Under the pieces are notes generated by a model. It made no database searches. It had not been told where the DNA came from and saw only the letters and a list, made by a program, of their open reading frames with translations. The position numbers were made by a program, and so were the translations under genes. This document shows, one piece after another, positions 24,948 to 31,762 of a DNA stretch of 53,514 nt; within the stretch, counting starts at the first letter, position 1, and every line of letters begins with the position of its first letter. Source of the stretch: Thiobacillus sp. UBA3361 (GTDB taxonomy: Bacteria > Pseudomonadota > Gammaproteobacteria > Burkholderiales > Thiobacillaceae); contig DEQR01000072.1 of the NCBI GenBank assembly GCA_002360535.1, positions 1-53,514 of the forward strand. Reading direction: 5' to 3'.

Positions 24948-26216
24948 TCAGCCCAGGGTGTCCGCCCACATGTTCTCGTGCCAGGAACGCCCGTACTCGA
25001 ACTCGATCTCGCTGTGGGTCTTGTTGGCGCCGCCTTCCGGCTGGCGCTGGTAGACCTTCTTCACGGGGTCGTAGCGCATCACCACGGCGATGGAGCCGGA
25101 GGTGTGGTCCGAGGTGACCGAGTAGCTGGTGCTGCCGATGACCGGCACCGGATCGGGCTGGCGGCCGTGCAGCAGTTCGATGATGGCGGCGGCGGCGATC
25201 TTGGCCTGGTTGTTGGACACGTGCGCCGACTTGGGCATGTTGGACATGATCGGATCGCCCACCACGTGGATGTTGGGTACGCTGGTGGATTCATAGGTGG
25301 TGAAGTCCACCCGGCACCAGCGATCCAGGGCGTCGTTGCGCACGCCCGCGTCCTTGCACAGCTGGGGCGCCCGTTGCAGGGGGATGATGTTGACCACGTC
25401 GCCTTTCTGATCCTCGAACTCGGTGCGGACCGTCATCGTCCTGTGGTCGAATCCCACCGCCAGGTTGTTGGGCCGGTGCTCGATCATGCCGGGGTAGAGC
25501 TCCTTCCAGGCGGCCTTGAACATGGGCCCCTTGGAGACCACGTCGATATGGCCGTCGAGCATGATGATCTTGGACTTGGGCTTGTGCTGCTTGAAGTAGT
25601 GGGCGGCCACGCTGGCGCGCTCGTAGGGGCCGGAGACGCAGCGGCCGGGGGGCGGCGGCGAGGCGATGATGAACACGCCGCCGTCGGGCATGGCCTCCAG
25701 CTGCTTTCTGAGCAGCAGGGTCTCGGGGCCGGCCTTGAAGGCGTGCATCACCTTGCCGGCCTTGGCGCCCTCGGCATAGCCTTCCACCTTCTCGGTCATG
25801 AATTCCATGCCCGGGGCCAGCACCAGGCGGTCATAGGCGATCTTTTCGCCGCCCTGGGTGTGCACCAGGCGTTTTTCGCCGTCCACCCCGGTCACCCGGT
25901 CGCGCACCATCCTGATGCCGTACTTGGGCAGCTTGTCGTAGCGCTTGACCAGGTAGTCGAAGTCCAGGAAGCCGCCGACCACCCAGTTGGACATGGGGCA
26001 GGAGGTGAAATGGGGGTTGGGCTCGATCAGGGTGACCTGGATGCCGGGGTCCCACAGGCGCAGATACTTGGCGCAGGTGGCGCCGCCGAAACCGGCGCCC
26101 ACAACGACCACGTGCGGCTGGGCGGCATGGGGTTTGGCGGCGGCGGTTCGCGGCAGGACGGCGGCGGTGAGGGCGGCGGCGGACGAGGTCAGGAAATCGC
26201 GACGGTCGATGGGCAT
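24948..26216 (-). CDS. fccB: Flavocytochrome c sulfide dehydrogenase, flavoprotein subunit
   Basis: 422 residues with a twin-arginine leader (IDRRDFLTSSAAALTAAVLP). FAD-binding motif HVVVVGAGFGGATCAKYL near residue 35; active-site cysteines in HFTSCPMSNWVV and GRCVSGPYERAS; FAD contact VPNIHVVGDPIMSNMPKSAH; FCSD C-terminal domain. It oxidises sulfide to sulfur or polysulfide in the periplasm and reduces the cytochrome subunit encoded 28 nt upstream (fccA). GAGGAGACCACGCC precedes the ATG. It is last in the soxYZ-activator-CZB-fccAB operon. A SoxF label would be equally defensible. Confidence 0.92.
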   Translation of the reverse strand: MPIDRRDFLTSSAAALTAAVLPRTAAAKPHAAQPHVVVVGAGFGGATCAKYLRLWDPGIQVTLIEPNPHFTSCPMSNWVVGGFLDFDYLVKRYDKLPKYGIRMVRDRVTGVDGEKRLVHTQGGEKIAYDRLVLAPGMEFMTEKVEGYAEGAKAGKVMHAFKAGPETLLLRKQLEAMPDGGVFIIASPPPPGRCVSGPYERASVAAHYFKQHKPKSKIIMLDGHIDVVSKGPMFKAAWKELYPGMIEHRPNNLAVGFDHRTMTVRTEFEDQKGDVVNIIPLQRAPQLCKDAGVRNDALDRWCRVDFTTYESTSVPNIHVVGDPIMSNMPKSAHVSNNQAKIAAAAIIELLHGRQPDPVPVIGSTSYSVTSDHTSGSIAVVMRYDPVKKVYQRQPEGGANKTHSEIEFEYGRSWHENMWADTLG

Positions 26217-26244
26217 GGCGTGGTCTCCTCGGAACTTGTGTTTT

Positions 26245-26562
26245 CTATTTCAGGTTGGCGAAATGGTCGGCCAGTTGGGCGATCTCGTCGTCCGTGTAGC
26301 CCATCATGTATTTGAGCATCACCGTGGTTTCCCGCTTGCCGGTCTTGCACTCCATCATGGCCTGGCGGAGGTAGTCCCTGTCCTGTCCGGCCAGGCTCGG
26401 CACGGCGCCCAGGCTTTGCCCGTCGGGGCCGTGGCAGTTGTTGCAGGTGGCGGCGATCACCTTGAGGTGCAGGCTGCCGTCGGGGCCGCCGGCCGCCATC
26501 GCCGGACCGATGCCGGCCAGGCCGGCCAGGAGTCCGAGCCTCAGGATGGGTTTCATGTTCAT
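26245..26562 (-). CDS. fccA: Monoheme cytochrome c, flavocytochrome c subunit
   Basis: 105 residues with a signal peptide (about 1-23, ending AMAAG). One heme motif, CNNCHGPDG (about residue 40), and a likely axial Met in TVMLKYMMGYTDDEIAQLADHF, the usual C-terminal helix of class-I cytochromes c. Size and position next to fccB match the monoheme FccA/SoxE type. ATG 26562 is supported by AAGGAGCGATGTC; a second ATG is at 26556. The stop codon is TAG, which matters for judging the broken GGDEF/EAL gene. Confidence 0.88.
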   Translation of the reverse strand: MNMKPILRLGLLAGLAGIGPAMAAGGPDGSLHLKVIAATCNNCHGPDGQSLGAVPSLAGQDRDYLRQAMMECKTGKRETTVMLKYMMGYTDDEIAQLADHFANLK

Positions 26563-26649
26563 GACATCGCTCCTTGGCTGATAAATGGAAAACCGCGCGT
26601 TGAAGGCCGCGGCGGACCTCCCTGACTTGGCGGCACCGCCGCCGATACG

Positions 26650-27033
26650 TCAGAAATGCTCCGTCGCCGCCTGGCGGATTTCTTCTTCCAGCAGTTCCAG
26701 CGCCGCCAGAAGCGAGTGGGAGATGCCCACCAGTTGCGCCATGATCATCGCCGCGCGGGTCTGGTCTCCCTCTCCCAGTACACGATGCAGCAACTGGTAC
26801 ACCTCGTGCAGCAGCTCGTGGCCGTATTCCACGTCCTGGTAGATCTGCCAGTGGCCGAAGGCCTTGAAGCCCTTGTCGTAGAACCATTGGCCGAAGTCGC
26901 AGTCCTTGTGGTGCACGGGCGCGCGTGCCTCCTCGATCTCCAGGCCGGCCACCATGGCCTGGACATAGGCGCGCCAGCGGATGTGGGCCGACTTGGCATG
27001 GCGCACCTGGCTGAGGGCTTCCTGCTTGGTCAT
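26650..27033 (-). CDS. Stand-alone CZB (zinc-binding) domain protein
   Basis: 127 residues from ATG 27033, preferred to ATG 27039 because GGAGG lies seven bases before it. All-helical with the CZB pattern: His in VRHAKSAHIRWR, HHKDCDFGQWFYDKG (the HxxCxFGxW signature) and GHELLHEVYQLL. CZB domains bind zinc through 3-His/1-Cys and occur in chemoreceptors and diguanylate cyclases, where they respond to zinc or thiol-reactive oxidants. No signalling output domain is present here. It is 29 nt after the sigma54 activator gene and 87 nt before fccA, so it may modulate that activator; this is inference. Confidence 0.82.
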   Translation of the reverse strand: MTKQEALSQVRHAKSAHIRWRAYVQAMVAGLEIEEARAPVHHKDCDFGQWFYDKGFKAFGHWQIYQDVEYGHELLHEVYQLLHRVLGEGDQTRAAMIMAQLVGISHSLLAALELLEEEIRQAATEHF

Positions 27034-27062
27034 GGTCATGCCTCCGGTATTTGCGTTTGGTA

Positions 27063-28406
27063 TCACACGATGCCCTGGGCCTTGAGCCGGCGGTAGAGGG
27101 TGCGCTCGGTGATGCCCAGCTCGCTGGCCGCCAGACGCCGGTTGCCGCGGTGTTTGTGAAGCACCTCGCGCAGATGGTCGGCCTCGGAAAGTTCGTGCTC
27201 CGCGCATTCGATGAAATCGCTCTCCGCGTGTACGGGATGGACCGTCGGCGCGCGTTCCGGCCGGATCACCTCGGCAGGCAGGTGCGCCACCTCCAGCCGC
27301 GCGCCCCGCGCCAGGGCCATGGCCCGCTCCAGGACGTTGCGCAGCTCGCGCATGTTGCCAGGGAAGGGGTACGCCAAGAGCGCCTCGTAGGCCGCCTCGG
27401 AGATGCCCTGGCGGTGCCCGGCGCGGTCCAGGAAGTAGTTGACGAGCTCGGGGAGATCACCCTTGCGGTGGCGCAGCGGCGGCAGTTCGACCTGCATGCA
27501 GTTGATGCGGTAGTACAGGTCGGCGCGGAAATCACCCTGCCTCACCATGGCCTGGATGTCGCGGTTGGTGGCGCACACCAGGCGCACATCGGCCCGCCGT
27601 TCGCGCGTCTCGCCCAGCCTGCGGAACTTGCCGGTCTCCAAAGCGCGCAGGAGCTTGGCCTGGCTCGCCAGGGGCAACTCGCCGATCTCGTCCAGAAACA
27701 GGGTGCCCCGGTCGGCCAGTTCGAACAGCCCCATCTTGTTGTCCACCGCGCCGGTGAAGGCGCCGCGGATGTGGCCGAACAGTTCGCTGGCAAAGCGCTC
27801 CTCGCTGAATTGGGTGCAATCGATGGTGACGAATTCCCGCTCGGCGCGGCGTGACTTGCGGTGGATGAGGTGGGCCGCCATCTCCTTGCCGCTGCCGGTC
27901 TCGCCCAGGATCAGCACGGGAAACTCGGTCTCCGCCACGGAAGTGAGGTTTTCCAGCACGCGCATGAACGAAGGACAGCAGCCGCTCACCATGCGCTCCG
28001 CGTCGAAGCACAGGTCCTTGCCGTGACTGATGGAGGCCATGCTCTCCCCCATCAACACCACCTCGCCGGCCGCGTTGAAGATCGGCGTGGCATACACGGT
28101 CACGTAGTCGGGTTCATGGTACTGGTCGAAATGGCGGTGCACCACCTGGAAGGCATGGCCCTGGTCGAAGGTCTGCCGCAGCGGGCATTCCTCGTGCACA
28201 TCGCAGGGCACATCCGAATCGTGGGATATCTCATGGCATCTGCGTCCCACGACCGCGGATTTGTCCAAACCCGCATAGGTTTCCGAATAGCGCTGATTGG
28301 CGGCCACGATACGGTATTGCTCGTCCACCAGACAAAACGGTTCCTGATGGGCGTCCACCAGGCTTTGCAGGAAGGCCGGATCGGGGAGTTCGCGGTCTTT
28401 CGTCAT
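27063..28406 (-). CDS. PAS-containing sigma54-dependent activator (NtrC-type, Fis HTH)
   Basis: 447 residues. An N-terminal PAS domain (about 10-125) contains a Cys/His cluster: C57 and H62 in RRCHEISH, then C68 and C74 in PCDVHEECPL. The AAA+ domain has Walker A GETGSGKE (168-175), the sigma54-contacting loop GAFTGA (215-220), Walker B TLFLDEIGEL (near 235-244) and the arginine finger region. A Fis-type HTH ends the protein (RRLAASELGITERTLYRRLK). There is no receiver domain, so the PAS region probably senses the signal directly. It is co-directional between soxZ (48 nt) and the CZB gene, and lies between two sigma54 promoters that share a palindrome, its likely binding site. Confidence 0.93.
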   Translation of the reverse strand: MTKDRELPDPAFLQSLVDAHQEPFCLVDEQYRIVAANQRYSETYAGLDKSAVVGRRCHEISHDSDVPCDVHEECPLRQTFDQGHAFQVVHRHFDQYHEPDYVTVYATPIFNAAGEVVLMGESMASISHGKDLCFDAERMVSGCCPSFMRVLENLTSVAETEFPVLILGETGSGKEMAAHLIHRKSRRAEREFVTIDCTQFSEERFASELFGHIRGAFTGAVDNKMGLFELADRGTLFLDEIGELPLASQAKLLRALETGKFRRLGETRERRADVRLVCATNRDIQAMVRQGDFRADLYYRINCMQVELPPLRHRKGDLPELVNYFLDRAGHRQGISEAAYEALLAYPFPGNMRELRNVLERAMALARGARLEVAHLPAEVIRPERAPTVHPVHAESDFIECAEHELSEADHLREVLHKHRGNRRLAASELGITERTLYRRLKAQGIV

Positions 28407-28454
28407 GGCAAGGCTGCGAGGGTCGGGCGGGGGTCGGGCCCGACCCCCGGAGCG

Positions 28455-28769
28455 TCAGCCTACACTGGCCTCGGCGGTATTGGAATCGCCCTTGTTGTCG
28501 ATCCAGGTCACCACCACCTTGTCGCCCGCCTTGGCACCCTTGACGCGGATGGCCAGGTAGGGGTTCTTGCTGATGCCGCCGCCCCACTGGGCGTCCATCA
28601 CCTGCCTGCCCCCCACGGTGCAGGTCACGTTGGTGATGTGGTGGGCGGGCACCGCGGTGCCGGTCTTGGCGTCCTTGCGCAGGCCGGTTTCCATCACGTG
28701 GTTCATCAGGCATTTCACTTCGGCGACGTCGCCCTTCAGGGTGGCGCGGATCTTCATTGGTTCAGCCAT
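28455..28769 (-). CDS. soxZ: Sulfur-oxidation carrier subunit SoxZ
   Basis: 104 residues, the usual SoxZ size, no signal peptide (SoxYZ is exported through the SoxY leader). Typical features: MKIRATLKGDVAEVKCLMNHVMETG at the start, PAHHITNVT in the middle and an Ig-like beta-sandwich ending in WIDNKGDS. With SoxY it forms the carrier to which sulfur intermediates are covalently bound. AGGAGAAAGAAC precedes the ATG. No soxA, soxX, soxB or soxCD lies in this window. Confidence 0.95.
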   Translation of the reverse strand: MAEPMKIRATLKGDVAEVKCLMNHVMETGLRKDAKTGTAVPAHHITNVTCTVGGRQVMDAQWGGGISKNPYLAIRVKGAKAGDKVVVTWIDNKGDSNTAEASVG

Positions 28770-28819
28770 GTTCTTTCTCCTAAATTCGGTTCAATCTCAA
28801 ATTGGGCATTCTGTCGTGC

Positions 28820-28929
28820 AGCAAGCGTCGCGAGCGGGTGTCCGGCGGTTCGAGAAGCGCAGCCGTACAAGTGGTACGGCGGGCATCGCAAGATCGGCAG
28901 ACGGTCGCGCAGTCGCTTGACGCGTTGCT
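28820..28929. repeat. Long imperfect inverted repeat between soxY and soxZ
   Basis: The 163-nt soxY-soxZ gap is almost filled by one foldback. The ends AGCAAGCGTC and GACGCGTTGCT pair except for one bulge, and the centre is a perfect 7-bp stem GCCGTAC / GTACGGC with loop AAGTG (28862-28880). It looks like a REP/MITE-type palindrome, or an mRNA stem that tunes soxY versus soxZ expression. Confidence 0.55.
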
Positions 28930-28932
28930 CGC

Positions 28933-29400
28933 TTAGCCGCCGCAGCCGCCGATGGTGACCTTCACCTCCTTGTGCGCCTTGTAGGTCTTGCCGCCGGCCT
29001 TGACCACGGCGAGGACATTGGAGGTGGCGCCCATCTTGATGCGCGTGGAGACGTAGCCTTCCGCCCCGTTCATCATGTTGAACACCGCGATCAGCGGCAA
29101 CGCGTTCTTCTCGCCGATGATGGCGAGGGACTCGGTGCCGGCGATGTTGCTGGTGATCTCCACCGGCACCACGGCGCCGTTTTCGGCGATGTCCGGCGCC
29201 TTGACGCTGATGTCGCCGGAGGGCGCGGCATCGCCGCCACCGATGGCGCCCAGGGCACTGCCCAGATCCTTCGATTCGAAACCGGCCTTGTTCCAGGCTG
29301 CATAAACGGCCGTCGGCTTCAGCATGCCGGCCGCCATCGCAATGCCCACGATGCCGGCGCCGCCGGCACCTTTCAACAGGGTTCTGCGCATTGTGTTCAT
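28933..29400 (-). CDS. soxY: Sulfur-oxidation carrier subunit SoxY
   Basis: 155 residues. Twin-arginine-like leader (MRRTLLKGAGGAGIVGIAMA), an Ig-like domain, and the diagnostic C-terminal swinging arm VTIGGCGG, whose Cys carries the sulfur substrate. ATG 29400 has GGAGATCAT in front; the in-frame extension to 29457 is not needed. It is the first gene of operon B, about 77 nt downstream of the inferred sigma54 start site. In Sox systems lacking SoxCD, sulfur bound here is handed on as stored sulfur or to cytoplasmic Dsr/Hdr enzymes; none of these genes is in the window. Confidence 0.96.
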   Translation of the reverse strand: MNTMRRTLLKGAGGAGIVGIAMAAGMLKPTAVYAAWNKAGFESKDLGSALGAIGGGDAAPSGDISVKAPDIAENGAVVPVEITSNIAGTESLAIIGEKNALPLIAVFNMMNGAEGYVSTRIKMGATSNVLAVVKAGGKTYKAHKEVKVTIGGCGG

Positions 29401-29487
29401 ATGATCTCCAGTCGCTTGTGTTGAAACGGAAAATGACTCGTTACCTCCGCGCCCCACCTGTCAATGGATGCGGCGGGGCCAACCTCT

Positions 29488-29504
29488 AGCAACATTCCTG
29501 CCAA
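29488..29504 (-). promoter_or_regulatory. Sigma54 (-24/-12) promoter of the soxYZ operon
   Basis: On the minus strand TTGGCAGGAATGTTGCT matches the RpoN promoter (TTGGCA...TTGCT, GG-N10-GC). The inferred start site is near 29477, about 77 nt upstream of soxY. Two copies of the palindrome GTCATGAC lie about 97-115 bp further upstream. Confidence 0.8.
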
Positions 29505-29600
29505 GGCGGGTCGATTCGCATAACACATTGTTTCTTATTTGGATCATCCCTTTGGATGGCTGAGGATGGAGGGACGATCCGGGACCAAGACCGGGGCGTG

Positions 29601-29619
29601 GTCATGACACGTCATGACA
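29601..29619. promoter_or_regulatory. Tandem palindromic activator sites upstream of soxY
   Basis: Two GTCATGAC palindromes start 10 bp apart (29601 and 29611), one helical turn, so they face the same side of the DNA. The same unit is found twice ahead of operon A (24797-24822). The surrounding gap 29401-29838 also has a 7-bp hairpin (ACAGAGG / CCTCTGT, 29649-29669) and a TATATT at 29768 that could be a -10 for the malic enzyme gene; no further gene was seen in it. Confidence 0.7.
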
Positions 29620-29838
29620 GTTCCGTTCTTCCCCGCCCGGTGTATTCCACAGAGGCCGTCGTCCTCTGTCGTATCCCCAAACCCAGGACATATTGCGCCG
29701 CACAATCGCAGCACGTAAGCTTCACCCCGCTCCTGGCAGCCTGTCGTAGGTAGTCCGGCGATTCGGCTATATTGGGCTGGGTCGCACCGTCTGTCGGCGG
29801 TCGGGGGCGAGATGACAAACCTTCAAGCGGGTGGAGAC

Positions 29839-31041
29839 ATGAACGATCTGAAGCAGCGCGCCCTCGAGTACCACGAGTTTCCCCGGCCGGGCAAAGTCTC
29901 CGTCGAATCCTCCAAGCCCTGCGCCACCCAGGGCGAGCTGTCCCTGGCCTACACCCCCGGGGTGGCCGAGCCGGTGCGGGAGATCGCCAAGGATCCGGCC
30001 AATGCCTACCGCTACACCAACAAGGGCAACCTGGTGGCGGTGATCACCGACGGCACCGCCATCCTGGGCCTGGGCAACCTGGGCCCTTTGGCCTCCAAGC
30101 CGGTGATGGAGGGCAAGGGCGTGCTGTTCAAGCGCTTCGGCGGCATCGACGTGTTCGACATCGAGGTGGCCGCCCCCAGCGTGGAGAGCTTCATCGAGAC
30201 GGTGGTGAACATCGCCCCCACCTTCGGCGGCATCAACCTGGAGGACATCGCCGCGCCACATTGTTTCGAGATCGAGGCGGCACTGAAGGAGAGGCTGGAC
30301 ATCCCGGTATTCCACGACGACCAGCACGGCACGGCCATCGTCATGTGCGCCGGCCTGCTCAACGCCCTGGATATCCAAGGCAAGAATCTGGACGACATCC
30401 GGCTGGTCTGCCTGGGGGCCGGCGCCGCGGGACTGGCCTGCATGCGGCTGCTGATCGCCATGGGCGGCAACAAGGCCAACATGACCCTGGTGGACAGCAA
30501 GGGCGTGATCCACGCCGGCCGCACCGACCTCAACGCCCACAAGCAGGAATTCGCCAAGACCACCGACCTGCGCACCCTGGCCGACGCCATGGCCGGCGCC
30601 GATGTGTTCATTGGCGTGTCCGGCCCCAACCTGGTGAGCCAGGACATGGTCAGGAGCATGGCAGCCAAGCCCATCCTGTTCGCCATGGCCAACCCGGACC
30701 CGGAGATCACCCCCGCCGACGTGCATGCCGTGCGGGACGACGCGGTGATGGCCACCGGGCGCTCCGATTATCCGAACCAGGTGAACAACGTTCTGGGCTT
30801 CCCGTACATCTTCCGCGGCACCTTTGATGCCCGCGCCAAGGCCATCACCCAGCCTATGATGATCGCCGCCGCGAAAGCCCTGGCGGAACTGGCCCGGGAG
30901 CCCGTGCCCCAGGAAGTGCTGGATGCCTACAAGCTCGCCAAGCTGGAATTCGGACGGGACTACATCATTCCCAAGCCCTTCGACACGCGGTTGATGGAGC
31001 GGGTACCCAAGGCGGTGGCGGACGCGGCGCGGGAGGGTTGA
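29839..31041 (+). CDS. Malic enzyme, short form without phosphotransacetylase domain
   Basis: 400 residues from ATG 29839 (GGTGGAGAC upstream; an in-frame ATG at 29812 is an alternative). Features: YTPGVAEPVREI, TDGTAILGLGNLGP, the metal/substrate site VFHDDQHGTAIV, and a Rossmann motif CLGAGAAGLACMRLL. It decarboxylates malate to pyruvate with NAD(P). Long MaeB-type enzymes have about 750 residues with a C-terminal Pta-like domain; this one stops after the catalytic part. It ends 2 nt before sdhC, so it is probably co-transcribed with the succinate dehydrogenase genes. Confidence 0.92.
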   Translation: MNDLKQRALEYHEFPRPGKVSVESSKPCATQGELSLAYTPGVAEPVREIAKDPANAYRYTNKGNLVAVITDGTAILGLGNLGPLASKPVMEGKGVLFKRFGGIDVFDIEVAAPSVESFIETVVNIAPTFGGINLEDIAAPHCFEIEAALKERLDIPVFHDDQHGTAIVMCAGLLNALDIQGKNLDDIRLVCLGAGAAGLACMRLLIAMGGNKANMTLVDSKGVIHAGRTDLNAHKQEFAKTTDLRTLADAMAGADVFIGVSGPNLVSQDMVRSMAAKPILFAMANPDPEITPADVHAVRDDAVMATGRSDYPNQVNNVLGFPYIFRGTFDARAKAITQPMMIAAAKALAELAREPVPQEVLDAYKLAKLEFGRDYIIPKPFDTRLMERVPKAVADAAREG

Positions 31042-31043
31042 GC

Positions 31044-31421
31044 ATGACCCCGCGACGGCCGTATTACCTGAATCTGCGGGAAATTCGGCTGCCCCTGGGC
31101 GGCTGGGTATCCATCCTGCATCGCGCCAGCGGCGCCGCGATGGCCCTGGCGGCGCCCTTGTTCCTGTATGCCTGGATGTGTTCCCTGGAATCCGCCGAGG
31201 GTTTCGGCGCCGTCGCCAGCTTTTTTTCCGGCGGCCTGGGCTGGCTGATCGGCCTGGGCTTTCTCTGGGCCTTGCTGCACCACTTCTTCGCCGGTCTGCG
31301 CCATCTGGGCTTCGACCTGGGCTGGGGCGAGGAGAAGGAACGGGCCCGCTTCACCGCGTTGCTCTCCCTGGTCACCGCCCTCGGGCTGACCGGACTGATG
31401 ACCCTGGGGAGCCTGCTGTGA
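31044..31421 (+). CDS. sdhC: Succinate dehydrogenase cytochrome b556 subunit
   Basis: 125 residues with three transmembrane helices (about 27-50, 63-85 and 103-124). The N-terminus PRRPYYLNLREIRLPLGGWVSILHRASG is typical of SdhC, and the second helix carries LLHHFFAGLRHL with the likely heme b ligand His. It anchors the complex in the inner membrane and takes part in quinone reduction. ATG 31044 has GGAGG seven bases upstream. Its TGA overlaps the GTG start of sdhD. Confidence 0.93.
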   Translation: MTPRRPYYLNLREIRLPLGGWVSILHRASGAAMALAAPLFLYAWMCSLESAEGFGAVASFFSGGLGWLIGLGFLWALLHHFFAGLRHLGFDLGWGEEKERARFTALLSLVTALGLTGLMTLGSLL

Positions 31422-31762
31422 GGCGGGTGGGCGGTGCCCATCGCGGTCTGGACATGTGGCTCATGCAGCGGGCCAGCGCCCTGTACATGGCGTTGTTCCT
31501 GGTGGTGTTCGCGGGACTGTTGCTGGCCGCCGGCGGCCTGGATTACCAGTCCTGGCGGGGGCTTTTCCGGCCTCTGGCGATGAAGGTTGCCAGCCTGCTG
31601 TTCGCCGCCGCCCTGCTGGCACATGCCTGGATCGGCCTGCGGGAAATCTTCATCGACTATCTGCGCGTCATGGCCATCCGCCTGCCGCTGCTGTTCCTGT
31701 TCGGCGTCTTGTACCTGGGCTGTCTGGTTTGGGCGGCGGACATCCTGTGGAGCGTCCCATGA
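31418..31762 (+). CDS. sdhD: Succinate dehydrogenase membrane anchor subunit
   Basis: 114 residues, starting at GTG 31418 inside the last codons of sdhC (GTGA overlap). Three hydrophobic helices; RASALYMALFLVVFA begins the first and AHAWIGLREIFIDYLR in the second carries the heme/quinone-region residues usual in SdhD. It forms the membrane anchor with SdhC. Its TGA overlaps the ATG of sdhA, indicating translational coupling. The longer open frame upstream belongs to a shadow of sdhC. Confidence 0.9.
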   Translation: MRRVGGAHRGLDMWLMQRASALYMALFLVVFAGLLLAAGGLDYQSWRGLFRPLAMKVASLLFAAALLAHAWIGLREIFIDYLRVMAIRLPLLFLFGVLYLGCLVWAADILWSVP

